DNA of 64,000 nt, taken from contig WAEK01000013.1 in assembly GCA_011634665.1 (NCBI GenBank), positions 480,501 through 544,500 on the forward strand, read 5' to 3'. A program made the position numbers and the translations under genes. The DNA comes from Mortierella sp. BCC40632. Its lineage: Eukaryota; Mortierellomycota; Mortierellomycetes; Mortierellales; Mortierellaceae. Numbering within the stretch: the first letter of the stretch is position 1; every line of letters starts with the position of its first letter. The notes below the pieces were generated by a model. It did not search any database. It saw only the letters and a program-made list of their open reading frames with translations, and was not told the DNA's origin. This document shows, one piece after another, positions 47,168-58,498 of the stretch.

Positions 47168-48737
47168 GTGCGTGTGAATGTGTACGTGAATGTGTGTATG
47201 TGTATGTGGTGTTCACGAAGGAGAGACCTATCGGAACCCAAAGGTCCAATATCCAATCGCGTTTATTGTTGTCGATGATGATGATGGTGATGATGATGAA
47301 GCTGAGTTGCACCCAGGGCTGTTTGTTGTCGCCTTTTTCCTTTTTCGTAAATCTTCCTCTTTGGGCTTTTTAGACACCTTGGTTTTCTTTTTCTTATTTT
47401 TTTTCTTGGCTTGCTTGTCTTGCCTTTGGGTTAATTGGCTGCCTAACATTTGGTCGATTGACGCTCGGGCGGTTCGCGCTTGTTTGGTTCGATCATTCTT
47501 TGGCTGAATGTGTAAATATGTGTGTGAATGTATGCAAGATCGCTCCAAACAGAGAGGATTTGAAGGGAAGGGGAGGAGAGGGGGGGGGGGGACGGGGATT
47601 TGGAGATGTGGAGGATCAAAAAGGATCAAAGGACGACGACGAAGGAGAAGAGGGGTACAAGGAGGGGGGGAGAGGGGGAAGAGGGAAAGATGGTTCTTGT
47701 TGAAATCAGACCCTACTTTGCCAATGACCAAACAGCCTTTTTTTACATCGCTTCGCCTTGTCACACACACATTCGCACACCTTTTCGTCTCCTCCGGAGT
47801 ACACATTTTAAGGATACAAAAAAAATATTCACAAGACACCATGCGAATGCATTCATGCAGATAAGAAGGAAGCAAAGCAAAGGAGCAGAAGACGATGATG
47901 GAGAAAGGGGAAGAGTGGGAAAGGGAACGAAGGAATGGCATGATTCTCAAAAAGTTTGCATATCTCTGGCCGAGAAAAAAAAATAGGTTGTCCGTCCACC
48001 TTGTTCTTGCTCGCTCAGCGGAGACAACAATCAGGTGTAAGCAGCAAAGGATGAGGCTTGGGAAGAAGGTATTAGAAAAGTAAGAGAGTCGTGCATCATG
48101 CATGCATACCCAAGGAATGGTTAGGGTGGGAACCATAAAAAAAAGAGATTATTTCACGATCAAAAAAAAAAAAAAAACCACTTCTGGGATGTGACATTGT
48201 GTTTGCATTTGAAGACAAAGGTACGTTTGTGTGCACAGGTTGTTTGACTTTGGGTGTACGCGAAAGGTGCGTTAGTGTTTGTATTGTGAAGCATTAACCA
48301 AACTACAGTAGATGGGTGGATCGGGCGACGCAAGGTCACTGTTACTTTGAACAGAGGTGTCATCTCGCATAAATGCAATTCAAACACTCTTTGAGCTCTT
48401 TTGACCTTTTTTTTTTTTGTGTTTTTACCGCCCTTCCCGCTCCTTTCTAGTTTCCATCGATCTTGTGAACACGAAAATGGCGAAAGAACAAACATAAAAA
48501 AAAAAAAAGGCAGTCGAGGTTGCTTTCCGCACCCAAGGGGTAGTCAAAAGGACCAGGATCCCTAGTTCTGAGAGTACAATATCGCTGAATAACAACAATA
48601 AAAAGGAAGAGGCGATACCGTATTGGTATTGGGCTGGCTTTTTTTTTTTGGCAAAAAGCAAGTGAATTTTGACCACGGGAGTCTTTTAACCTCGGAAAGA
48701 AAACCGAGCCCAACTTTGTCTTGACAGGAGGACCCCC

Positions 48738-48769
<32 letters not shown>

Positions 48770-51700
48770 AAACAGGTCGGATGGGCTTTGCGTGTGGCCA
48801 AGAAGAGCTCAAAGTGGAAGGAATAAGAATGGAGGAATGAGAGTGGACAGCAAGGGTGGAGGTGACGACAGTGATGATGCTCAGGGTCAAAGTCGTGCAT
48901 AATGCAATTAACCTTGTGAGGGGGAAGCGAGAGGTGATTGGCGAGTGAACCTTTTTGCGACAGCCCGCTTGGGAGAACGAGAACGAGGAGATCAGTGGGC
49001 TGCATCAAGTCTTTTGGCAGGTCAGAGCCGAATGCCGAAGGCAAAGGGATACACCAACTACCTGACGGTCTGAGTGTGTACATCTTTTGTTCCTTGCACC
49101 ACACACAAATATGCCGGGTGCAGATGGGAGTGGAGCAAGGACTAGTGAGGGACGCACTTTCTCTCCCGCATGAATGGTGGCAAAGAAAGTTTTCCAGGAA
49201 CGAAGAGACACTCGCTCGCTTCCTCGCTCTCGCTCTCGCTCTTTGTCTCCGCTCCCTGCTGCATTACTGGCTAGGTCTCGCTTTTTTTCTTTCTCTCCCA
49301 AGTCTGTGCAACGGTCCAACAAAATGTGCTCAGCCTCCAGTCAACCAGTCAAGCTCCAATGTCATGGCTTGTCTCCACTGTGCTCTATCCCCGTTTCCGT
49401 TACTCTCTGTTGTGGCTCGTTTCTGCTGCGAGTCTTTGACCGCCTCTCCTGTCTGTCCGAGATGCGCGTAGTCAATGCGAGTTGTCAATGCGAGTTGGAC
49501 AGCTATTGCCGCCACTACTACCGCTGCCGCTGCTGTGTTGATTGGAATTGTAGCTGTGTCTGTACCGCTCCAGGATTATCTCATGTATGTAATGACAAGC
49601 TGATCATTCTCTACCCAGCCTCTTCCTTTCTCTGCCTCTCTCCTCTTTACTCGCTCGTTCTCTCTCTCTCCCTTCCACTATTCCCCCCTCAGTCTAGACC
49701 TATCCCATCCCCTTCTCATAGCCTTCTATTGGCTTCTATTGTCTTCGATGCGTGGTAGTTATGGGAAGCGACTGGGAAGCGCGCAAAGGGAACGAGGGGA
49801 GCAAGGGAGTGAGGGAGCTCCATTCGCAGTGGATGTGTGTTGAGCCATGTGGGGGGACGGAGATCTCTGAGAAAGGGTGTAGAATACACTGGAAGCATTG
49901 TCCTTGCTTAATCTGGCTCTTGGCGGCAGAGCGTTGGTCACAGCTCAGACGAGCGAACTGGCCTGGAAGAAAGGGAAAGAGAGGAGAGGGAGTGAGAAGG
50001 GGGACAAAGATGAAGATAGAGCTAGGGGCTGTCAATTGAATCTCAATTGAATTGATTGGATTTTAGTTTGGAGCGAACTTGGCCTCGTCTGTCTGTAAGC
50101 TGCGTGCATATGAGTCCCAGTGAGTCGTGATGTATTGCAGCCTGCGGCTCTTCTTGCCCCGCCCATTCCCCATCCCATCCTGTCAAACTGGTCTCCAATG
50201 TTACTTTTATTTATCGTTATTTTATTCACTTTTTTTTTGTTCTCTCTTTCACTCGTTCACTTTTCATTCTTTCTTCGCTTTTTCACTCTTCACTCTTTCT
50301 TTTACTTTTTTTGTCGCGACCTAAGCAGCCAAGCCCATGGTAACTTGCGCTTGAGTCTTTCTGCTCCGCGCGGTTTGACTGTCAGTCTGGCCAAACCCTT
50401 TGTACTGCTCTCTTTTTTTCCTCTGCGCGTCTCGCCCAAAGCCCTACCGCAGCCCTTTCGTGTTCTCCTACAAATACCTGCTCTTCTCCCCTCCTCTTTC
50501 TCTCTCGCCAGCTCCAACACATCCGAATCTTGCTCGCATCGTTCCCAATCCTGGGCACAGTCATCGCTACTACTACAGCCACTACTACTATCGCAACTAG
50601 CACCACCACCACCATCACCACCACTACTTCCATTATTATCACCGCGCCTACTCACCACACATCAAACAGGAACCTCAAACGGCATCGTTACCATTGAAAC
50701 CGAGTCTGATCTATCGACGTCTGTACCCAACTACAACTGTACACCCTGCTTCAACAGCACGAAGTGCCTCCTCCAATCTGACCGATCTGTGTCTGCTTTC
50801 TTCAACAGTCCAAAAAGAGCCCTTCTTTTTTTTTTTTTTTTTTTCTTGCGACACGTTTATACCCGCCGACCCTTTTTCTCTCTTTTTTCTCTTTTTCTTT
50901 TTTTTTTTTTTTTTCCTATTCGGACCAACTCATTGAATTACTCCCCGCGGAACCGAGTCATGGCATATTAGCAATCATTGGAACCAACCAGGTAAGCACG
51001 GGGCACATTCTCGAGGAGACATCAGGGTTACCAGCACTTGAAGGCTAGTTCAAAAAAAAAAAAAGTGGAGGGCAAAAGAGTGCAGTCACAGAGGAGGCGC
51101 AGGGGAAAAAAGAGCCATTTCGCGTCGTACAAATATTTTTTGGGAGTCGTGGTGTGCCGCAGCAAAAGCGTTCACCTCAACACCGAACAACCAGATACCG
51201 CCTCTTACTCCAAAGATCAATTGCTCGAGGGAAAGGGAGGAGAAGCATAGTCCATAGGCAAAGGGCGAAGCGCTGATAATTCTTGGCATGTGGTAGTTTC
51301 TACAAGACGTTTTGGCAACTCATGCCAGAGACCTGGGTAGGCGGGTGAAGCATGACTGTGTTCTGATATGAAGAATCAAGAGCGTGTGTGGCAGTGCATG
51401 AGGGTAGGAGGCCTGAAGAGCCGGATTGACGCACAGGCGGGTAACATGGGTCATTGTGGAAGAGTGTAAAGAGCAGAGAAAGCCTCGAGGCTGCTGCGTC
51501 GCAATTGGAAAATTGCCATAAAAAGCGGGTCAATCTCGGCCAAAGTGCTTCTCTCGCCCCTCCACTCTTCCCTTCCCTCCCCCTCCCACCCCCCTCTTCC
51601 TTTTCTCCCCTTCTTTTTTGCTTTGCTGTACTCTGTTGTTGTTGTTGTCTGCTTTCTCTCATTGCTGCTGTCACTGCTGTTGCCGTTGCTGTCAACTGTC

Positions 51701-52610
51701 TTTGACGTAGCTTTGTTTGCTTTTAGCCTGCTGTCTGTTGCCTATTACCTATTTTCTGCCACCAATTGCCTGTTCTGCGGGTCGTCACGATTCTTGTCCT
51801 ACACCTCGGCTTTTTTTTTTTTTTTCCCTGAGTCCCTGTTCCCTGTTTTTTTTTTTTCCAGCCTTTTTTACTTTACTTTTGTTCTTGACAGGCTCGAGGC
51901 TGAGAAAGGGTGTGTGTGTGTGTGTGTGTTGATGAGCTTGTGTTCATAAAGCCTAGCGAATGAACTTTTTTTTTGTTCCGTGCACCTGCTGCATTCCTTT
52001 CTGAATTCACGACTGGAGAAAAGATCCCTTGAATTGAGTTGAGCTAGCCTGCTGCTGTGCGATTTCGTTGGTCCTGTGGAGTCGAGCCAAGATTGCCTTT
52101 CTTGGCCTGTTTGTTCCTTTTATACGTTTTGCACTGTCTACCTTCAGTGTCTGTTCTTATCAAAACGCAGTCCTGGCCGAGCCCCTTCCCTCGCCACCGA
52201 CCTGTGATCCCATTTGATCTTTGCCACCACCTTTCACCTATCTATCAGACGCGACACAAACCCTTCTCTCTCTCTCCGCTCTCTCTTCCCGCGCCCTGAC
52301 CGAACTTTGGCTAGCCACACCCCATCGACCCGTCCATTCGTTGTTCCTTGTTCCGTTCTCCGTATTCACTTTTCTGTGTAATGCATGCATGCTTTGCCAC
52401 GTCGTCTGTTGCTCCCGTGCGTCTGTATCCCCCTTCTCTCACCAAAGAAAAGAAGAATTGCCTCAAGTTCCGCGGAGAAAAAAAAACCGTACCCACACAA
52501 TGGGTGCGCTGCTTTTACCTGCTTCCAACTAACTCTTCAAGTTCCTTCTCTTGCCTGCATCCCTTTTTCTTTCATCTTTTTCTTCGCGTCTCCCTGCTTG
52601 GCATCCTTTG

Positions 52611-52618
52611 TATAAATA
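52611..52618 (+). promoter_or_regulatory. TATA-like element close to the C2H2 gene start
   Basis: TATAAATA, only 24 bases before ATG 52635 and 60 before the second in-frame ATG at 52671. If it is a functional TATA box, transcription would begin after 52635 and the protein would start at 52671. Confidence 0.3.
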
Positions 52619-52634
52619 CAGACTCACAACACTC

Positions 52635-54371
52635 ATGGATCAATCTTCCCAAATCTTGCGCTACCTCAATATGGCTTCTCACAACTCTGGACTCTTCGAG
52701 GCTCACGATCAACCGTCTACGTCTGCAGCTGCTTCTGTTTCTGTCTCTACTTCTATCGCTGCTACTCCTGTCCCTATCCCTGCCTCTATCCCTGTTTCTA
52801 TTCCTACCTCGACTTCTCTTCTCTCGACCGCATCTCACTTGTCTACACATACCCTTGTCTCTACTCCAGCCCCTACAATGCTAATGACCAGTCCTGCGAC
52901 CGTCCTCGATTTTGATTTGACCTTTGACGCGCTCGAGGACGCGACAGGGGCCGGACTTTCCTTTCCGAGCAACACCCTTGCTTCTGTCCACAACATTGAC
53001 GAGGCATTGTCCAACCTCCTCTCTTCAGACCAGGATCTCCCCTGGGACATTCCATCGTCCAAGCAGCAGCAACAACAGGCACAGCAAGTCCAGATCCAGC
53101 CCCAGACTCAGCCTACTCTTGTCTTTTCTGTCCCCAACTTGATGACGACCCAGTTCACGACTACGCCGGAGCTCTCGCCTGCTACCTCTGCATACTGTAC
53201 CCCTGCTGTCCAGTCGATCCGCTCGCCTGTTAACTTTGATTGCCTAGGGCTGGAGGAGCTTGGCTATCAGTCAGGATCGAGCCCCTCGGTGGAATGGAAT
53301 TCGTCCCCTTCGGACCTTGACCCCTTTAGCCATAGTCAGCTCTCTCAAGAGAGCATCGACCTTAACTATGGAATTCATATTATGTCTCTCGATGCTGCCT
53401 CGGCCACTCCATCCACTTCGACTGCAACCTCTTCTATTATGACAGGACCTGTGGACTTTACACTCTACCCGGACATGTTCCATCCAATCACGCATTCTGG
53501 TTCGTCTATGTCTGGTTATGATCCTGACGCGGTCCTGGCATCCATTGTCGAAGAGTCGTCCCCACTCGAGTCGGCCTGCACGAGCCCGATCCAACCCTCA
53601 GAGAGCATTGATCTTTTTGGTATCGCAAGAACGCTGGCCATGCCCGTCTCTGTCGCCTATCCTACTGCGCCCATGATGACTTCCTCGACCACTGCCGGAT
53701 CTTCTTCCTCAACATCAATGAGGATGACTTCAATGTCGACTCAATCTTCTATGTGTCGTGTACGGTCGGGATCACAGCAGCGACAGGGCCCTACAGAGGT
53801 CAAGAGACATAGACGGCGGCGTAGAACTTCGGAAGAGGAGGCTCGAGTGATGCCTGAGGATGGTGAGACTAACCCTGATGCACGACCACGGTTTCAATGC
53901 TCAGTCTGTCTAAAGACCTTTTCTCGACCCTTTAATCTTCGGTCGCATCGAGCAACACATTTGGGAGTGAAGCCTTTTGTTTGCACACACAAGGTCAAGG
54001 CTGGCCATCACCGAGAGCAGGACAATGATGAGGACCATGAAGAGCAGGAAGAGTCACGGCAACAGCAGCACCCACAACAGCCAGAGGAAGAGATGGATAC
54101 CGATGGCAACCCTATGGAGCGGATCTGTGGATGGAAGTTTGCACGCAGACATGATCTAGAACGCCATATCCGGAGTCGTCATTCTGCGGAAAAGATGTTT
54201 GCTTGCAAGAACTGTGGCGCGAAATGTGGACGGAACGATGCCTTTAAGCGTCATCTTCAGCGCCATGCTGCCTGTGGACTCGCTGCAGCAAGGGAGAAGG
54301 CCGAGACCGAGGCAGCCGAGGCAGCTGCTGCCGCAGCGACAGCAATGGCTCAACAGAGTTTCTCTACATAG
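52635..54371 (+). CDS. C2H2 zinc-finger transcription factor with a split finger
   Basis: Predicted DNA-binding regulator, 578 residues, one exon. Residues 1-400 are Ser/Thr/Pro-rich with a polyQ stretch (KQQQQQAQQ, about 139-147) and acidic-hydrophobic patches (VLDFDLTFDALED, NIDEALSNLLSSDQDLPWDI) typical of activation regions. A basic patch (KRHRRRRR, about 395) precedes three fingers: finger 1 Cys422, Cys425, His438, His442; finger 2 Cys450, Cys498, His511, His516; finger 3 Cys524, Cys527, His540, His544. Finger 2 keeps FVCTH and CGWKFARRHDLERHIRSRH but has an Asp/Glu/Gln-rich insert between its cysteines. The C-terminus is Ala/Glu-rich. The layout resembles fungal Crz1-like and related C2H2 regulators, but I cannot name the orthologue. 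The frame is open 28 codons further upstream; the start at 52635 gives the first acidic, non-CT sequence, and ATG 52671 is an alternative. Confidence 0.87.
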   Translation: MDQSSQILRYLNMASHNSGLFEAHDQPSTSAAASVSVSTSIAATPVPIPASIPVSIPTSTSLLSTASHLSTHTLVSTPAPTMLMTSPATVLDFDLTFDALEDATGAGLSFPSNTLASVHNIDEALSNLLSSDQDLPWDIPSSKQQQQQAQQVQIQPQTQPTLVFSVPNLMTTQFTTTPELSPATSAYCTPAVQSIRSPVNFDCLGLEELGYQSGSSPSVEWNSSPSDLDPFSHSQLSQESIDLNYGIHIMSLDAASATPSTSTATSSIMTGPVDFTLYPDMFHPITHSGSSMSGYDPDAVLASIVEESSPLESACTSPIQPSESIDLFGIARTLAMPVSVAYPTAPMMTSSTTAGSSSSTSMRMTSMSTQSSMCRVRSGSQQRQGPTEVKRHRRRRRTSEEEARVMPEDGETNPDARPRFQCSVCLKTFSRPFNLRSHRATHLGVKPFVCTHKVKAGHHREQDNDEDHEEQEESRQQQHPQQPEEEMDTDGNPMERICGWKFARRHDLERHIRSRHSAEKMFACKNCGAKCGRNDAFKRHLQRHAACGLAAAREKAETEAAEAAAAAATAMAQQSFST

Positions 54372-55492
54372 GAATTCGTTCTCCAACCCAATCTTTTTCC
54401 TTTCCTCACAGAGAGAGGGTGGTGAGTGGAAAAGGGAGGGAGAGGGTAAGGAGACCTAAGCGGTCATCCCAGTTCAAGACCAGCACGACAGCCATACGCA
54501 CACGCATTCAGAAACAGACACGCACACACATACCTGGACACGTTGACTTGGGAAAGAAACAAGAGGGTCCCGTCCTGAGAGGACGGAAATAGACCAAGTC
54601 CAGGACAATGACGAGGAGTTCTTTCCCTATGGTCATGACTCCTCTTCCGATCGACTTTCAGTCTGTCATGTCCTCCTGGCAGGGGTTCCCAGGTCAAGCG
54701 TGAAGGAAAGGGGAAAGATTAACAGTGACTCTCACCCAGGGAGGGGAAGGATGGGTCCTGTTGTATAGATACACCATGAACAAAGGAAGGAAGAAGGAAT
54801 TTTTACGACAACGCACACACACACAGCAAACAAGCAATAGCAACGACAGCAACAACAACAACAACAACAGCAACAACAATTCACAGCAAACACCATCATC
54901 ATCATCACCAGTACCAGCACCAGCAGCCATCACAGCAACTTCAATGGCGAAAAGTGTGTGAGAAATGAAAGTGAAAAAAGCAAAGAAAGTGGTTCTCGTA
55001 TTCCCCCCCCCCTCTCCCTTCCTCCCTCCTTCCCCTCAAGGATTGGTGGGAACGAAGGGAGAGGGATTGGAGTCGGTAAAGCATTTTCGCAACTGAACGA
55101 GCAAGAGCAGTGAATGGCCCCTGTTCCCATGACTGGCGCCAGGTATAGTTCTCACTCTCTTTATTTCTCTCTCTACTGAGGACCTGCAAAGGAACCCTTT
55201 TCTTTTTCTCTTTCTCTTTTTCTTTTTTACACAAAACACCTGGATTGTTTTGGTTTTTGTTCTATAACATCTTTTTTTTTTTTTTTTTTTTTTTCTTCTC
55301 TTTTTTTTTTTTTTTCTTTTTTTTCTTTTTCTTTTTTTTTTCTCTTCACTCTCTTTTTACCTCTCTTTATAGTAGTTCTTCTACCCCCCTTACTCCATAA
55401 TAATTCCATAAACAAAAAAAAAAGATGACGGTAAGAGGACACACTTTGTGTTCAAACCCCAAAAAAAGAAGGGTCTGGCCCATTGTCCTCTT

Positions 55493-55500
<8 letters not shown>

Positions 55501-55564
<64 letters not shown>
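55501..55564. repeat. (TG)n microsatellite
   Basis: About 64 bases of TG dinucleotides. Confidence 0.95.
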
Positions 55565-55568
<4 letters not shown>

Positions 55569-55732
55569 AATGTATGTGAGTCTACGAATTCGTAGTAAAA
55601 AAAGAAGATGCCACGTAGTTGAAAAAAAAAAAAAAAGAGTTCATTACTTTACTGCGCCGGGACCATTCTATCTCTCATCTCCCTCTCCCCTACTCTATTC
55701 CCCCCTTCCTTCACCAGCTGCAGATTGGGAGG

Positions 55733-55736
<4 letters not shown>

Positions 55737-55776
<40 letters not shown>
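55737..55776. repeat. Poly(A) run of 40 bases
   Basis: Longest homopolymer in the window; about 60 bases beyond the stop codon of the minus-strand VPS9 gene. Confidence 0.9.
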
Positions 55777-55778
<2 letters not shown>

Positions 55779-55840
55779 GCTCTCCCTTCTCCCCACCCTT
55801 CTTCCTTTCTTGTTCTCTGCTTTGGATTGGTAAATATTTC

Positions 55841-58466
55841 TCACGCCAATTTTTTCATCTCTTCGAGGATCTTTCCGATCCGTTGATAGTCTTGCAAAAG
55901 GCCTTGGTAGATTCAGATATAAAAAGAGGGAGAAAAGGAGAGAGAGGGCAACACGGCATGTAAGTAAAAAAAAAAAAAAAAAAAAAAAAGGTCATGCGTA
56001 ATTGCAAGAGAGTGGGATAGAGAGGAGGCGTAGCACTCGGGCTCAATTTTTGGTACACCCACCACAACTACTACAAACTGCTACAGAAAAAAAAAAAAAG
56101 ATATACCTTTAACATCGCAAAGTCGGAGATCGTCTGGGTCGACACATGCCATCAAGTGAATCTTGGGCCCTTCCACATTACGAACAAACTCCAAGACTTG
56201 ACTCTAGAAATAGTATATCCAAACAAACAAACAAAAACAAAAGGGAGATAAAGAAATAAAAGAAAGACAGGAAGAAGAAAAAAAAGAAAAAAAAAAAAAA
56301 CTAGAAACGGAACCAACACCTTCAAGAACACTTTTTTTTTACCTTTGGCAGCAAGTTCAGTTGCGCTGATTTTAAGGTTGGGCTTTTCAACACTAGTCGC
56401 TTCTCGTGTCAACGACCCTGAAATCCCGTCTACACTCACCGTGTTTACGTCACTCGTCAACACAGCAGGGCTCATCAACATGCCTGAAATCGATCCTTGT
56501 CCATCCTTGACCTGACTGGACCCTGTTGATTGTCCTTCAACAGACAAAGACCCTGCTGCCGCTGCCGTCGCTGTGGCATCCGCTGCAGCCGCCGCTGCAA
56601 GCGCAGCAGCAGCAGAGACCGTCCTGGCTCCACGACCCGACCCAGGAGTCGCTCCACGCAACACTCTACCCGAAAAGGGTCCTCCACTGTTACTACCATA
56701 CTGAGCCGAAGGTTGAAAGAACCCTGTCGGCGAAGGAGAAGGAGAAGGGGAGGAAGGCGAAGGGGACAGAAACCGGCCCAAGAACTTGGAATAACCATCC
56801 TGGACAACATCAGAGATTACCTTCATGCCTTCTTCAGCCACACCAACAATCTCTTGGCCGACCTTTTGGCCCAAGGCCTTGGTCTGGTCCAGTCCATCCT
56901 GGAAGTTGAGCCGGGGGTTGTTATTGCCTTGGGAAGGATTTGAGCCAAAAGAAGTGTACTGACCAGAATGGGGTAGAGTATTTGGTCGGATATCGGACAA
57001 GTCACTAGACAAAGGAATAGAAAAAAAAGGGGGGTGGCCCAATTCATGCATTGCTTAGAAGACTTTATCTTTGGAAGTATTGTCCTTGAAAATGCAAGGG
57101 TCTTTTCCCTGTTTCCCAAGAAAGCAGCAGAAAGAGAGAAGGGGAGGGGGAGAGGGGGTTCAGACCAAAGGAAAAATACCTCATCACTTGAATATCGCTC
57201 GAGAGTCCAAGAGCCTTAGGATCCAGAGTTTCCAAAAACGACACGACCGCCATCTAAAAAAAAAAAAAAAAAAAAAAAGCGAAGGGCAGAATGAGCTGAG
57301 ATATCCAGGGTCCATAGAAAAAAAAAATGGAAATATCTTTTGAAACTCACCATGTTGGTCAAGCAGTAGGCTAGTTCACCCGACAGGTGATCTTGGACCT
57401 TGAACCGCTGAATATATCTAAAAAGAATATAAAAGTGTTTCCAACGTATTGAGCATGTAAACAAATGACGGCTACAAGGAGCCTTTTTTTGGGAGGGGGC
57501 TTCCTTTCTTTGCCTATTAGACATTCATTTTATCCAATCCTATTTACCTGAGATTCGAGATTAACATGGGAGGATTACTCTTGACAACACTAAAGATCAA
57601 AAGGGGCAACAACACGTCTGCACTATATTGTTTCTTGGGCCCAGTTGTAGTTGAGCTGACTGGCTCTGGAGTTTCCGTCTTTTCTAAAGATGGCTCTGTA
57701 GATGGTTTCGTCAATACCCCCGATTCAAGATTGGTACCTCAAGTAAAACAAACAAACGAATAAAAGTGACAGGTGTTCGTACCTGTCTTTGCTTCATCAC
57801 TTGGAATAGTCGGACTGGTCAAAGTATTATCCACTTCAGGACTAGGCGGTAATGGGATACTCACGGGATCAACATCTTTTTCCTTTTCCTCGACCAGGGT
57901 TTCCATGATCAGTTGTGGTTCGGCTTCTTCCCCTTCCAAGGTCACCACATCTTCATCGCGTGAGAGCTCAAGTGATGAAGGACGATCATATCCTTCGTCC
58001 ATCGGGATCTTGGGTTTTCGACTATGCACAACCTTTGGTGACGTGGAAGCCCGAGGTGAATCGCTCGAAGGCTCCGATGCTCGTGGGATTTTACCGTCCA
58101 TGAGGATTCTGGGCATACTTGTCCGCTTGAATTTCTTGGTTAACTTGTCCGGCATGTCCTCGATAGTATCTGTCTTCGTAGCTTTCGACTTGGTAGTCTT
58201 TGTCTTGGTAGTGTCTGTCTTGGTAATTTCTGTCTTGGTAGCATCTGTCTTGGTAGCATCTGTCTTGGTAGCATCTGTCTTGGTAGCATCTGTCTTGGTA
58301 GCATCTGTCTTGGTAGCATCTGTCTTGGTAGTATCCGTCTCGGTAGTGTCCGTCTCGGTAGTGTCCGTCTCGGTAGAGTGGTCGCCTGACTTCTGCTCCA
58401 CTTCAGCTAACATTTCCTGGACAGCTGGCTCCTTGTTCAAAGCATCTATCAAATTAAGCGAGTAAG

Positions 58467-58498
<32 letters not shown>

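Larger units (their letters stand above)
46506..52634. other. Large intergenic region (6.1 kb)
   Basis: No gene I can support. Poly(A) runs 46542-46558, 46641-46671 and 48737-48766; CA-rich repeats 46703-46790; GA run near 47137-47169; a trinucleotide CAC/ACT stretch near 50570-50640; poly(T) runs near 50827-50844, 50895-50916 and 51811-51825; TG run 51910-51929. The right half is CT-rich and presumably the promoter and long leader of the C2H2 gene. A 302-codon minus-strand frame at 47228-48136 is discussed under rejected items. Confidence 0.55.
54372..55840. other. Intergenic region between C2H2 and VPS9 genes
   Basis: 3' regions of two converging genes; no gene supported. CAA/CAG triplet repeats 54836-54880, poly(T) and CTTT tracts 55272-55342, (TG)n 55501-55564 and a 40-base poly(A) at 55737-55776. 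Confidence 0.65.

Noticed and set aside
47228..48136. 302-codon minus-strand ORF with a Lys-rich C-terminal part
   Set aside because: Composition varies from hydrophobic to Pro/Leu-rich (translated pyrimidine tracts) to Lys-rich; no domain, no splice support. Possibly real in its last 90 codons, but not supportable.
50930..50995. Protein-like frame (DQLIELLPAEPSHGILAIIG) ending at CAG|GTAAGC
   Set aside because: It lacks an upstream ATG or acceptor (poly(T) precedes it) and no partner exon was found; it might be an untranslated 5' exon of the C2H2 gene.
52551..52634. 28-codon N-terminal extension of the C2H2 protein
   Set aside because: Translated CT-rich leader that also covers the TATA-like element.
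57773..58465. 230-codon plus-strand ORF rich in Val-Ser (SVLVA repeats)
   Set aside because: Antisense shadow of the TKTDA minisatellite in the VPS9 exon.
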